In this document: piece after piece, positions 34,551 through 42,873 of the stretch | Layout of the letters: each line of letters starts with the position of its first letter | How positions within the stretch are numbered: the first letter of the stretch is position 1 | NCBI RefSeq assembly: GCF_000429625.1 | Contig: NZ_AUCF01000016.1 | Location: forward strand, 62,001-126,000 | From: Azospirillum halopraeferens DSM 3675 | Lineage (GTDB): Bacteria; Pseudomonadota; Alphaproteobacteria; Azospirillales; Azospirillaceae | Direction of reading: 5' to 3' | DNA length: 64,000 bases | Position numbers and translations under genes: made by a program | Notes under the pieces: model-generated | Told to the model about the DNA's origin: nothing | The model's input: the letters and a program-made list of their open reading frames with translations, nothing else | Database searches by the model: none

Positions 34551-35569
34551 CAAACTGTCCTCGTTCTTTCGGAAGCAATCATCAATGCATCCGCGAGTGT
34601 GCGGATGCCGAGTTCGACCTTGAAGCCATTGTGGCGGCCGGGCTGTGCGTTGACGAAAGCAAGCCGCGCTGCTTCCAGGGCTGTTTCGCGACGGATGGTC
34701 TTGCCAATCAGGAATTGCTCCGTCTCGGGGGCTCGCCAGGGCCGGGTCGCAACCCCGCCGAGCGCCACATGCGCGTGCTCGATCTTCCACCCGTTCAGCT
34801 CCAACGCCACTGCCGCGGATGCAAGGGCGAAGGCATAGGATTCCCGATCACGGACCTTGTGGTACGTTGAATGCAAGCCGGAAGCGGTCTTGGGAATGAT
34901 GATCTCGGTGATCAACTCGCCGCGTTTGAGGTCGAACTCGAGGTGTGGAGTGTTTCCCGGCAGGCGGTAGAGACCCGAGACGGGAAGGTCGCGCCGACCG
35001 TTCGGCCCAAAGATATTGATGCGCGCATCAAGCGCGGTCAGCGCGACCGGCCAATCGCCCGGAGAAACAGCCGTACAGGCGCCGCTGACGCCGAGAACCG
35101 CCTGGGTACGATCGAGACCGCCGATGGCCGCGCAGCCGCTTCCCGGCTCGCGCTTGTTGCAGGGATAGATGCTGCCTGCCGAGGCGATTGCGCCGGCTCC
35201 GTGCCGGAAATACGAGCACCGCGTCCGCTGGAGCAGGTTCGCTCCTACGGTCGCCATGTTGCGCAATTGTTGCGAAGCACCCTTCAGCAGGGCTTCCGTC
35301 AGGATCGGGTAGTCGCGCGCAATGGTCGGATTTTCCGCGACATTGCTCATCGTCGCATTCGCGCCGATGCGCAATTCGGAGCCCGACGTCGAGATCGCAT
35401 CATACCCAATGCGCGTTATATCGATCAGCCGGCTGGGACGTTCCACCCTGAGCTTCATGAGATCAAAAAGTGACGTTCCGCCGGCAACGTAGCATGCACC
35501 GGCTTCGGACATAAGCTCGCTTACTGCCTGCTCGGCACTGGTTGGGACGCTGTAGGCTATCGGTTCCAT
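34550..35569 (-). CDS. FAD-binding subunit (PaoB-like)
   Basis: 339 residues: FAD_binding_5 plus CO-dehydrogenase-flavoprotein C-terminal domain. Key stretches are CYVAGGTSLFDLMKL, ITRIGYD, the ATVGANLLQRTRCSYFR segment with an FeS-type cysteine pair (CSYFR...CNKREPGSGCAAIGG) as in PaoB, and RDRESYAFALASAAVALEL. It passes electrons between the FeS subunit and FAD. ATG 35569 has AGGAGGGGC and overlaps the FeS-subunit stop. Confidence 0.92.
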   Translation of the reverse strand: MEPIAYSVPTSAEQAVSELMSEAGACYVAGGTSLFDLMKLRVERPSRLIDITRIGYDAISTSGSELRIGANATMSNVAENPTIARDYPILTEALLKGASQQLRNMATVGANLLQRTRCSYFRHGAGAIASAGSIYPCNKREPGSGCAAIGGLDRTQAVLGVSGACTAVSPGDWPVALTALDARINIFGPNGRRDLPVSGLYRLPGNTPHLEFDLKRGELITEIIIPKTASGLHSTYHKVRDRESYAFALASAAVALELNGWKIEHAHVALGGVATRPWRAPETEQFLIGKTIRRETALEAARLAFVNAQPGRHNGFKVELGIRTLADALMIASERTRTV

Positions 35570-36312
35570 CAGCCCCTCCTCATTTTTGCGGCCGCGTCCG
35601 CGATCGCAGCGACGATGCCCGGATAGGCCCCGCATCGGCAGAGGTTCCCGCTCATGAATTCGCGTATTTCTTCAGGTGAATTCGCGTGCCCCTCGTTCAC
35701 GCAGGCTATGGCAGCCATGATCTGGCCGGGTGTGCAGTACCCGCATTGAAGAGCGTCATGGTCGATGAAGGCTTGCTGCATCACATGCAACTCGCCACCG
35801 CTGCCAATCCCCTCGATGGTGGTGATCTCGCGACCGTCGGCCCAGGCAGCGAAGGTCAGGCAGGACAGGATTCTCTGACCATCAACATGCACGGTACAGG
35901 CGCCGCATTGACCCTGGCCGCAACCTTTTTTCGTTCCCGTCAGCCCCAGGGTATCCCGCAAGACATCCAGAAGTGATGCGCGCGCGTCGATCGTCAGATG
36001 GACGGGCTGTCCGTTGACCTTTGTCCTGAGGATAGCCCTGTTTGGTTCGGGTACGACCGGTTCGTGCGCTGCTCCGTCGCCTTGCGCAACGGCGTGATCG
36101 TCAACAAGTATTCCGAACGCCGCCACGGCAACCGGCCCCTTCAGGGTTGTCCGGCGGCTGATCGCGAGGTCCGCCGCGACACCGTTCGCCGGCTCTCCGA
36201 CGGCGCGGTCCTCGCCCTGCTCAATGCCGGATGCAGACGAGCGCAGCGCGCACTTCTGGAGGCACGATGGAAGATGATCGGAAGCTCTGTCTGCCACTCG
36301 TCTGTTCTCCAA
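35569..36312 (-). CDS. [2Fe-2S] subunit with Tat-like signal (PaoA-like)
   Basis: Up to 247 residues. A twin-arginine-like motif (ISRRTTLKG, then a hydrophobic stretch to AVAQG) precedes the ferredoxin-like domain KKGCGQGQCGACTVHVDGQRILSC and the second cluster domain CGYCTPGQI...GNLCRCGAYPGIV. This layout matches E. coli PaoA, whose enzyme is exported folded. The start is uncertain: the frame opens at a TTG (36312) and no ATG precedes the Tat motif; the 50 residues before it may not be translated. First gene of the three-subunit operon, divergent from the response regulator at 36499. Confidence 0.88.
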   Translation of the reverse strand: MENRRVADRASDHLPSCLQKCALRSSASGIEQGEDRAVGEPANGVAADLAISRRTTLKGPVAVAAFGILVDDHAVAQGDGAAHEPVVPEPNRAILRTKVNGQPVHLTIDARASLLDVLRDTLGLTGTKKGCGQGQCGACTVHVDGQRILSCLTFAAWADGREITTIEGIGSGGELHVMQQAFIDHDALQCGYCTPGQIMAAIACVNEGHANSPEEIREFMSGNLCRCGAYPGIVAAIADAAAKMRRG

Positions 36313-36408
36313 GCCTGTTCATTGCGCTTCGACAACATAAGGCGTGTCGTGACGGCTTGAGTGTAGTGTGGCAGCGTCGCGGCCGTGTGCCGGACGGGCG
36401 GCGGAAAT

Positions 36409-36451
36409 GTAATCGAGTGTCGCAAAATTCCGATTTGCGACAGCAGATTAC
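36409..36451. promoter_or_regulatory. Large symmetric operator-like palindrome
   Basis: Nested inverted repeat: outer arms GTAATC/GATTAC, then 3 unmatched bases, inner arms TGTCGCAAA/TTTGCGACA, and a 7-bp centre. All arms are perfect and symmetric. It lies in the 186-bp gap between the divergent molybdenum-enzyme operon and the two-component genes, so the OmpR-type regulator encoded at 36499 is the natural candidate to bind it. Confidence 0.75.
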
Positions 36452-36498
36452 AAAAAGTTGGCTAAGTCTTGAGCGTGGTTTCAGGTAATCTCTGCGTC

Positions 36499-37224
36499 AT
36501 GACAACGACACCGAACATCCTGATCGTGGACGACCATCGCGAGATCCGGGACGCGCTGAAGCGCTATCTCGAGCGGAACGGTTTTCGCGCCACCGCCGTC
36601 GAGAGCACGAAGGCAATGGACAAAGCGATGGCCGAAAGCCGTTTCGATCTCGTCGTGCTTGATATCATGATGCCTGGCGAAGATGGCCTCTCTGCCTGCC
36701 GCCGTCTCCGTGTTGAACGTGACGTCGGCGTGTTGATGCTGACCGCGCTCGGTGAGGACACCGACAGGATCATCGGCCTCGAACTCGGCGCCGACGACTA
36801 TCTCGCCAAACCTTTCAATCCCAGAGAGGTCCTTGCGCGCATCAAGGCGATCCTGCGCCGAACGGAACGCCCGCAGGTGGCGCTCGGCGGGCCATATGGC
36901 GGCAAGCGCTTGCGCTTCGACCGGTGGACGCTCGATGTCGATCGCCGTATCCTGATCGATGAGGATAACAAGGAAGTGGCCCTGACAATGGGCGACTATC
37001 AGCTTCTTGTAGCCTTCCTCGAACGTCCCCGCATGGTTTTATCACGCGATCGGCTGCTTGACCTGACCAGCGGGCGCGAGGCGACCCTATTCGATCGGGC
37101 AATCGACAATCAGGTGAGCCGCCTGCGGCGAAAAATCGAACGGGACGTGACAAGCCCCGAACTGATCGCAACGGTCAGAGGCGGCGGGTACTGTTTCATG
37201 GTCGACGTCACGGAGAACACGTGA
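36499..37224 (+). CDS. OmpR-family response regulator
   Basis: 241 residues. The receiver domain has the acidic pair in VDDHRE, phospho-acceptor Asp in LVVLDIMMPGEDG, Thr in MLTALGED and Lys in DDYLAKPFNPRE. The C-terminal OmpR winged helix (about 135-235) includes ALTMGDYQLLVAFLERP and FDRAIDNQVSRLRRKIE. It pairs with the kinase that overlaps it by GTGA. Because it is divergent from the PaoABC-like operon with a large palindrome between them, it probably controls that operon; the inducing signal is unknown. ATG 36499 is chosen over an upstream start at 36469. Confidence 0.92.
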   Translation: MTTTPNILIVDDHREIRDALKRYLERNGFRATAVESTKAMDKAMAESRFDLVVLDIMMPGEDGLSACRRLRVERDVGVLMLTALGEDTDRIIGLELGADDYLAKPFNPREVLARIKAILRRTERPQVALGGPYGGKRLRFDRWTLDVDRRILIDEDNKEVALTMGDYQLLVAFLERPRMVLSRDRLLDLTSGREATLFDRAIDNQVSRLRRKIERDVTSPELIATVRGGGYCFMVDVTENT

Positions 37225-38624
37225 AAATCCGTTTCGAAAGGCCGCGATCCATCCGTGGCCAGCTTGTCGCACTTCTGCTCCTGGCATTGGCCCTCGTGCA
37301 GTGTCTCAGCGTCTGGCTGTTCATCAAGGAACGAAGCGACTCGATTCTCGCAACGTTGGCCAAGGACGGCACCAGCCGTGTCCTGACGGTCGCCAATGCG
37401 CTCGAGGCAGCGCCGGGCGATAGGCACTCCGCCATCATGCAAGCCGCGGAGTCGCTCGATTTCCGGCTGAGCATCGACCGCAGTGCGCTTTCGGATGCCC
37501 CCGGCGCCGACCCGCTCTCGTTCCCGTCGGCGCACATCCGGAGCGTCCTCGCGGCTTCGCCTCAGCGGTCGGTCCGTCTGGCTCTGATTGAAGGTGAAGC
37601 GATGGCGGCCCTGCCGACCGGCTTGAGCCACGACGAGGATGACGACCCCTATCAGCTCGCTGTTTCCGCCTCCCTGCGAGACGGGCGATGGCTGAATGCG
37701 CGCATCGATACCGGAGGACCGCCTTTGCAATGGGCGTGGCCGGCCCTTGCCTCGATGCTCCTGACGGGCGCGGCAGTGATCGCCGTCGTGTGGGTGCTCG
37801 TCGGGCGCATTTCGCGCCCGCTGCAACAGCTTGCTGAGAATGCTGAACGCCTCGGGCGAGGCGGCGCGGTTCAACCGATGGGGGGCTCGGGACCCGACGA
37901 AGTGCGGCGCCTCGCGACGGCTTTCGACGATATGTCGGACCGGCTGACCAGGCTGCTTGCGGAGCGAGCAACCATGCTGGCGGCACTCGGCCATGACCTT
38001 CGCTCTCCGATCACCGCCATGCGCCTGAGACTCGAAATGGTCGACGAGGAGGAAACGCGGGAGCGCATGGGCAACTGCCTGGATGAGATGCAGACCCTCG
38101 TTGAATCGGCTCTCGCTCTCGCACGCGGGGCGGGGACCGCAGAGCCGATGGTTCGTGTGGACCTCGGTCGGATGCTCGGACACCTGGTCGATGAATTGCG
38201 GGAGGCGGGTGGCGATGCGAGCGCGTCCATTACGGATGACGTCATCGTTGAAGCTCGGCAAGCCAGCCTGAAAAGGGCTGTGCGCAACATCGCTGAGAAT
38301 GCGATACGCTATGGGGGACAGGCGTGGATCACGCTCCTACGCAGCGAAGACCGCGCACTCATCATTATCGAGGACAACGGGCCGGGCATCCCTGTCCAAG
38401 AGCGGGAGCGTGTCTTTGAACCATTCGTGCGGCTTGAAACGTCGCGCAGCCGCGACACCGGAGGTTCGGGGCTCGGTCTCGCGATCTCGAAAATGGTGGT
38501 CGAGTCGAATGGCGGCTCCCTGACGGCTGAGGATGCACGCAATGGCGGTGCCCGCTTCGTCGTCAGCCTTCCGGTGAACGCACCGGGCCTATCCGGAATT
38601 TCGTGCTCGGCGGGGTTATCCTGA
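37221..38624 (+). CDS. EnvZ-type sensor histidine kinase, 3' end altered by IS insertion
   Basis: 467 residues. Two membrane spans (about 14-35 and 172-193) flank a periplasmic sensor, followed by a HAMP domain. The H-box is LAALGHDLRSPITAMRLRLEMVD, with N-box RNIAENAIRYGG and ATP-lid motifs DNGPGIP and GGSGLGLAIS. GTG 37221 overlaps the regulator stop. The last about 13 codons (after VSLPVNAPG) run into the left inverted repeat of the IS256 element, so the native C-terminus is lost. The catalytic domain is complete, so activity may persist. Confidence 0.9.
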   Translation: MKIRFERPRSIRGQLVALLLLALALVQCLSVWLFIKERSDSILATLAKDGTSRVLTVANALEAAPGDRHSAIMQAAESLDFRLSIDRSALSDAPGADPLSFPSAHIRSVLAASPQRSVRLALIEGEAMAALPTGLSHDEDDDPYQLAVSASLRDGRWLNARIDTGGPPLQWAWPALASMLLTGAAVIAVVWVLVGRISRPLQQLAENAERLGRGGAVQPMGGSGPDEVRRLATAFDDMSDRLTRLLAERATMLAALGHDLRSPITAMRLRLEMVDEEETRERMGNCLDEMQTLVESALALARGAGTAEPMVRVDLGRMLGHLVDELREAGGDASASITDDVIVEARQASLKRAVRNIAENAIRYGGQAWITLLRSEDRALIIIEDNGPGIPVQERERVFEPFVRLETSRSRDTGGSGLGLAISKMVVESNGGSLTAEDARNGGARFVVSLPVNAPGLSGISCSAGLS

Positions 38625-39906
38625 AGCAGAAGGAGACCCAGAATGGCGCGACGCAAAGAGCCGGTTATCCCCGACGCGATCCTCGACCAACTGCTGGCGG
38701 GGGCGGATGCCAAGACGGCGTTCGAGCAGAACGGCTTGCTCGACCAGTTGAAGGAGGCGCTGACGGAGCGGGCGCTGAAGGCGGAACTGGATCATCACCT
38801 GGCCGGTGACGAGAGCGGCAACCGTCGCAACGGCTACGGCCGCAAGACGGTGCTGACCGAGGGCGGGTCGATGGACCTGTCCATCCCACGCGACCGGACG
38901 GGAACGTTCGATCCGGCGCTGATCGCCAAGTACCAGCGCCGCTTCCCCGGCTTCGACGAGAAGATCATCTCGATGTACGCGCGGGGTATGTCGACGCGGG
39001 AGATCACGGGGCACCTGCGGGAGCTCTATGGCATCGAGGTCTCGGCCGACCTGATCTCCACGGTGACGGACGCGGTGATCGAGGAGGTGACGACGTGGCA
39101 GAACCGGCCCCTGGAGGCGATCTACCCGCTGGTGTTCCTGGATGCCATCCGGGTCAAGATCCGGGACGAGGGCCTGGTGCGCAACAAGGCCATCCATGTG
39201 GCGATCGGCGTGCGGGCCGACGGCACCAAGGAGGTGCTGGGCCTGTGGATCGAACAGAACGAAGGCGCCAAGTTCTGGCTGCGCGTTCTCAATGAGCTGA
39301 AGAACCGGGGCGTGGAGGACATCCTGCTGGCCGTGGTCGACGGGCTGAAGGGCTTTCCCGAAGCGATCGCCGCCGCCTATCCCGAGACGATCGTCCAAAC
39401 CTGCATCGTCCACCTGCTGCGCCACAGCATGGAGTTCGCGTCCTGGAAGGACCGCAAGGCCATCGCCGCCGCGCTGAAGACGGTCTACGACGCCGTCGAT
39501 GACAAGGCCGCCGAGGTGGCCCTGAGCGCCTTCGAAGACGGTCCCTGGGGCGAAAAATACGCGGCCATCGGCAAGGCGTGGCGCCGGGCGTGGCAGGAGG
39601 TCATCCCCTTCTTCGCCTTCCCCCGCGAGGTTCGACGTATCCTCTACACCACCAACGCCATCGAGGCCTTGAACTCCAAGCTGCGTCGGGCGGTGCGGGC
39701 CAGGGGGCATTTCCCCAACGACGAGGCCGCCCTGAAGCTCCTGTTTCTCGTCTTGAACCGCGCCGAGAAAGACTGGAAGATGCCGCCGCGGGAATGGACG
39801 GCCGCCAAGGCACAGATGGCCGTCATCTTCGGCGAGCGGTTCGCAAAGGCGATGACCGCCTGAAAATGAAATCCGCCCCGCCGAGCACGAAATTCCGGAT
39901 AGGCCC
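38585..39906 (+). mobile_element. IS256-family insertion sequence, complete
   Basis: About 1322 bp bounded by perfect 31-bp inverted repeats (38585-38615 and 39876-39906; outer ends GGGCCTATCCGG / CCGGATAGGCCC). It encodes one full-length DDE transposase. Flanking 8-mers are AACGCACC and ACCGCACG (six of eight identical), so a clean target duplication is not evident. It inserted into the 3' end of the sensor kinase gene. Confidence 0.95.
38643..39863 (+). CDS. IS256-family transposase
   Basis: 406 residues, full length for the mutator/IS256 family, intact and probably active. The DDE residues can be placed at D167 (PLVFLDAIRVKI), D233 (LLAVVDGLKGFPEA) and E341 (YTTNAIEALNSKLRR). The N-terminal DNA-binding region includes RRNGYGRKTVLTEGGSMDLSIPRDR. 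The gene fills the element between its two inverted repeats. No frameshift or stop. Confidence 0.96.
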   Translation: MARRKEPVIPDAILDQLLAGADAKTAFEQNGLLDQLKEALTERALKAELDHHLAGDESGNRRNGYGRKTVLTEGGSMDLSIPRDRTGTFDPALIAKYQRRFPGFDEKIISMYARGMSTREITGHLRELYGIEVSADLISTVTDAVIEEVTTWQNRPLEAIYPLVFLDAIRVKIRDEGLVRNKAIHVAIGVRADGTKEVLGLWIEQNEGAKFWLRVLNELKNRGVEDILLAVVDGLKGFPEAIAAAYPETIVQTCIVHLLRHSMEFASWKDRKAIAAALKTVYDAVDDKAAEVALSAFEDGPWGEKYAAIGKAWRRAWQEVIPFFAFPREVRRILYTTNAIEALNSKLRRAVRARGHFPNDEAALKLLFLVLNRAEKDWKMPPREWTAAKAQMAVIFGERFAKAMTA

Positions 39907-39982
39907 ACCGCACGGGATTCCCGGAGGTCCCGTTGCCTGAGACCATGGGGGAGACATCACCGAAATCCGCCCCCGACGCGTG
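39907..39982 (+). pseudogene. Possible displaced C-terminus of the sensor kinase
   Basis: Just right of the IS, a frame from 39909 to the TGA at 39980 reads RTGFPEVPLPETMGETSP and on to SAPDA. Joined to the kinase's last native residues (VNAPG), it would give a plausible natural tail. The idea depends on the exact target-site length and is not proven. Confidence 0.35.
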
Positions 39983-40062
39983 ACGATCATCCGCGCCGTC
40001 CCCGCGCGCATCGCCAGGCGCCTGTCCATCTGACGGGACGCCCCCCGCGCCTCAGGCGGCGC
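39980..40062 (+). repeat. Right copy of dprE2-3'-end direct repeat (gene remnant)
   Basis: 18 codons ending at the TGA 40031-40033 encode VTIIRAVPARIARRLSI, against MTIIRAIPERIFKRLSI at the end of DprE2. The following 30 bp (GGGACGCCCCCCGCGC, CTCAGGCGGC) also match. It has no start or upstream coding sequence. Either a second dprE2-like gene was deleted, or the 3' end was duplicated when the intervening segment entered. Confidence 0.75.
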
Positions 40063-40384
40063 GGGGACGGCGGACGCCGGCGGCGGCGGGGTCGGTGGCG
40101 GGGCGGCGCATCGCCAGGGCGCGCGCCTGGTCGATCATCTGCACCAGGATGTCGCGAAACTCCTGCGCCGCCAGGTCGCTCCACTCCGGCGTCGCGTCCG
40201 GAAAGGTCATGCGGTCGGCCGCCGCTCCGAACAGGCTCAGCCACTCGTCCGCCTTGCCGGCCGGGTCGCCCGTGGCGAGGAACCGCTCTTCCATCAACTT
40301 GACCAGCAGCGCCCGCAGGGCCAGCAGGTTGACGTGCAGCAGCATGTTGCCGGTCATCGCCTCGTGGTCGTCGGTCACCATCAT
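40052..40384 (-). CDS. Hypothetical protein beside the flagellar locus
   Basis: 110 residues, mostly helical, with no signal peptide or membrane span. Recognisable only by composition (LLHVNLLALRALLVKLMEERFLATG, WSDLAAQEFRDILVQMIDQARALAMRR). Start ATG 40384 (a second ATG follows directly). Divergent from flgD. No family recognised; a regulatory or chaperone-like helical protein is possible. Confidence 0.6.
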   Translation of the reverse strand: MMVTDDHEAMTGNMLLHVNLLALRALLVKLMEERFLATGDPAGKADEWLSLFGAAADRMTFPDATPEWSDLAAQEFRDILVQMIDQARALAMRRPATDPAAAGVRRPRAA

Positions 40385-40431
40385 CCGGTTCCTTCGGTTG
40401 CGTGTCTCACCGTGTCACGGACGGCACCCCG

Positions 40432-40485
40432 AAAGCTGGCGCGGAAAATGTCCCGCGCACCCCGTTAAAAAAGTGCGCCAGCTTT
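40432..40485 (+). promoter_or_regulatory. Upstream element of flgD: inverted repeat and shared A6-GCGCCAGCTTT motif
   Basis: AAAGCTGGCGC at 40432-40442 and its complement GCGCCAGCTTT at 40475-40485, 32 bp apart. The right arm with its preceding A-run (40467-40485) recurs at 46081-46099 upstream of the flagellin gene. The motif lies 135 bp before flgD. Promoter, activator site or leader structure are all possible. Confidence 0.5.
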
Positions 40486-40620
40486 TCCGGCCCGGTGCGT
40501 GAAACGCTTCGGAACATGGGGCAAAGGCGCAGCCGCAGCCCCCCGCCAGCCGACACACCGTCCCGGCGACGCGCAGGCCCTGCCCTGCGCGAACGGGACG
40601 CTGCACCCCGGAGACCATCC

Positions 40621-41277
40621 ATGCAGGTCGACAACAACACCGCCACGACGCAGACGGCGTCCTCGACGAAAAGCTCATCGGCGTCCCTGGCCGAGAACTA
40701 TCAGTCGTTCCTGACCCTGCTTCTCAAGCAGCTCGAGGTCCAGGATCCCACCAACCCGGTCGACGCCTCCCAGTACACCAGCCAACTCGTCCAGCTCGCA
40801 TCCCTGGAACAGGACGTCGCCAACGGCAAGAAGCTCGACAGCCTCAACTCCGCGGTCTCCCGGATCGGGTCCGGCATCGCCGCCATCGGCTATCTCGGCC
40901 GCACCATCGAAGCGAAAGGCGACACCACCGCCCTGCAGAACGGCTCCGCCACCTGGGTCTATGAGCTGGATTCCGCCGCCGCGTCGGTGTCGCTGACGGT
41001 CACCGACGCGAACGGGACGGTGGTCTACCGCGCCGACGGGGAGACCGCGCAGGGCAGCCACACGCTGACCTGGGACGGCACCGGCAGCGACGGCACCAAA
41101 CACTCCTCCGGAGCCTACACGCTGACCGTGACGGCGCGCGACGCCTCCGGAGCGACGATCGGCACCGAGACCCGCATCAAGGGGACCGTGACCTCGGTCG
41201 ACACTTCCGGCTCCGCCACCACGCTCAGCGTCGGCGGCGTCGATGTCCGCATCGACGACGTCGTTTCGCTGTCCTGA
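40621..41277 (+). CDS. flgD: Flagellar hook-capping protein FlgD
   Basis: 218 residues. The N-terminus has the FlgD signature (LAENYQSFLTLLLKQLEVQDPTNPVDASQYTSQLVQLASLEQ, residues about 19-60). The C-terminal part has the FlgD Ig/tudor-type strands (YELDSAAASVSLTVTDANGTVVY, HTLTWDGTGSDGTKHSSGAYTLTV). It is a transient cap guiding hook assembly outside the cell after flagellar export. Start ATG 40621. First of a co-directional hook-filament cluster; flgE follows after 27 bp. Confidence 0.95.
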   Translation: MQVDNNTATTQTASSTKSSSASLAENYQSFLTLLLKQLEVQDPTNPVDASQYTSQLVQLASLEQDVANGKKLDSLNSAVSRIGSGIAAIGYLGRTIEAKGDTTALQNGSATWVYELDSAAASVSLTVTDANGTVVYRADGETAQGSHTLTWDGTGSDGTKHSSGAYTLTVTARDASGATIGTETRIKGTVTSVDTSGSATTLSVGGVDVRIDDVVSLS

Positions 41278-41304
41278 TCCCTCCGGCCTGCAACGGGTGC
41301 GACC

Positions 41305-42576
41305 ATGAGCATTTCCAGCGCTCTCTACACCGCCACCTCCGGCCTGATGGCCCAGGGCAAGGCGCTCAGCTCGATCTCCGGCAACATCGCCAACTCCTCG
41401 ACGGTCGGTTTCAAGGGCACCGGCACCAACTTCACCTCCTATCTCAACAAGACGACGTCGGTCGACACCCAGACCGGCGGCGTCCTGGCCTCCAACTACC
41501 GCAACATAGGCCGTCAGGGCGACATCCAGTCGAGTTCGACCACCTCGAACCTGGCGATCAGTGGCGACGGATTCTTCGTGGTGTCGAACTCCTCCGCCAA
41601 CGGCGGGGTGATGTACACCCGCAACGGCTCCTTCACCCCCGACGCCAACGGCTATCTGACCAACAGCGACGGCGTCTATCTCTACGGCTGGGCGCTGGAC
41701 GAAAACGGCAAGGTCATTGCCGGCAACAAGGGGTCGGTCGACAGCCTGACGGCGGTCAAGGTCACGGGCATCACGGGAACGCCCAAAGCGACCACCGAGA
41801 TGGCGATCGACGGCAATCTGCCGTCCGACGCCGACGCCGGCGACAGCTTCACCTACGACGTGGAGATGTTCGACTCGCTGGGCAACAGCCACGCGGTCAC
41901 CCTGACCTGGACGAAGACCGGGGAGAATTCCTGGTCGCTGAGCGCCAACGACCCGACCAAACCCACCGATTCCACGGTCACCACCGGCACCATCGGCGGC
42001 TTCCCCGTGGACATCACGTTCAACGCCGACGGTTCGCTCGCCACCATGGATCCCGACCCGCCGACGATCACGGTGACGGGATGGACGACCGGCGCCGGCG
42101 ACAGCACCGTCACCCTCGACCTCGGCACCGCCGGACGCGCCGATGGATTGACCCAGTACGCGTCGGGCGCCTCCAAGCCGGCGCTGGACCTGGAGAACCG
42201 GCAGAACGGCTACAAGCCCGGCACCTTCTCCGGCACCCGGATCGACGAGAACGGAATCGTCCGGGCGGTGTTCGACAACGGCGAGAGCCGGGCGATCTAT
42301 CAGATTCCCATCGCCACCTTTCCCAATCCAAACGGCCTGGACAGCGAAACCGGCAACCTCTTCAAGGCCACCGCCGAGGCCGGCGCCTACCAGCTCCGCA
42401 CCGCCGGCGACGGCAAGGCCGGCTCCATCACCGCCAGCGCCCTGGAAAGCTCCACGGTCGAACTGACCGACGAGTTCAGCCGGATGATCGTCGCCCAGCA
42501 GGCCTACACCGCCGCCTCCAAGGTGGTGACGACCTCCCAGGAGATGATCGACACCCTGCTCGCCACGAAGCGGTGA
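41305..42576 (+). CDS. flgE: Flagellar hook protein FlgE
   Basis: 423 residues. It has the rod/hook N-terminal motif (ALYTATSGLMAQGKALSSISGNIANSSTVGFKGTGTNF), FlgE central strands (FTPDANGYLTNSDGVYLYGWALDENG) and the C-terminal coiled-coil motif SRMIVAQQAYTAASKVVTTSQEMIDTLL. It polymerises into the hook joining rod and filament. It is short for the family, consistent with a lateral-type flagellum. Confidence 0.95.
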   Translation: MSISSALYTATSGLMAQGKALSSISGNIANSSTVGFKGTGTNFTSYLNKTTSVDTQTGGVLASNYRNIGRQGDIQSSSTTSNLAISGDGFFVVSNSSANGGVMYTRNGSFTPDANGYLTNSDGVYLYGWALDENGKVIAGNKGSVDSLTAVKVTGITGTPKATTEMAIDGNLPSDADAGDSFTYDVEMFDSLGNSHAVTLTWTKTGENSWSLSANDPTKPTDSTVTTGTIGGFPVDITFNADGSLATMDPDPPTITVTGWTTGAGDSTVTLDLGTAGRADGLTQYASGASKPALDLENRQNGYKPGTFSGTRIDENGIVRAVFDNGESRAIYQIPIATFPNPNGLDSETGNLFKATAEAGAYQLRTAGDGKAGSITASALESSTVELTDEFSRMIVAQQAYTAASKVVTTSQEMIDTLLATKR

Positions 42577-42586
42577 GGTCCGGGCG

Positions 42587-42847
42587 ATGGACACCCCCTC
42601 TGCCGACCCTGCCGATGCCGAACGGCGCCTGATGGGCGAGCTGCGGCGCCTGGAGGACCGGGTCGCCCGCCACCTCCGCGGCACCGCCGCGCCCCCGGCC
42701 GAGCGCCTGGCCCTGATCGACGATCTGCTGGATCTGCGCGGCCGGCTGCTGGCCGAGCACGGCGCGGTGGGGGCGCGGCTGCGCCGCACCGCCGCGGCCG
42801 GAGCCGCGGCCGTCGTCTACGGCCGCACCGGCAGCCTGCGGCGCTGA
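42587..42847 (+). CDS. Small helical protein, possible flagellar chaperone
   Basis: 86 residues, Arg/Ala-rich and helical (RRLMGELRRLEDRVARHL, ERLALIDDLLDLRGRLLAEHGAVGARLRR). No family match recognised. It is 10 bp after flgE and before flgK/flgL, where FlgN-type export chaperones for the hook-filament junction proteins are often encoded, so that role is proposed. Confidence 0.55.
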   Translation: MDTPSADPADAERRLMGELRRLEDRVARHLRGTAAPPAERLALIDDLLDLRGRLLAEHGAVGARLRRTAAAGAAAVVYGRTGSLRR

Positions 42848-42873
42848 TACCCCAACCACGGAAAGGACACGCC

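Noticed and set aside
38577-39914. Clean 8-bp target duplication of the IS256 element
   Set aside because: Flanking octamers AACGCACC and ACCGCACG agree at only six of eight positions, so duplication is not claimed.
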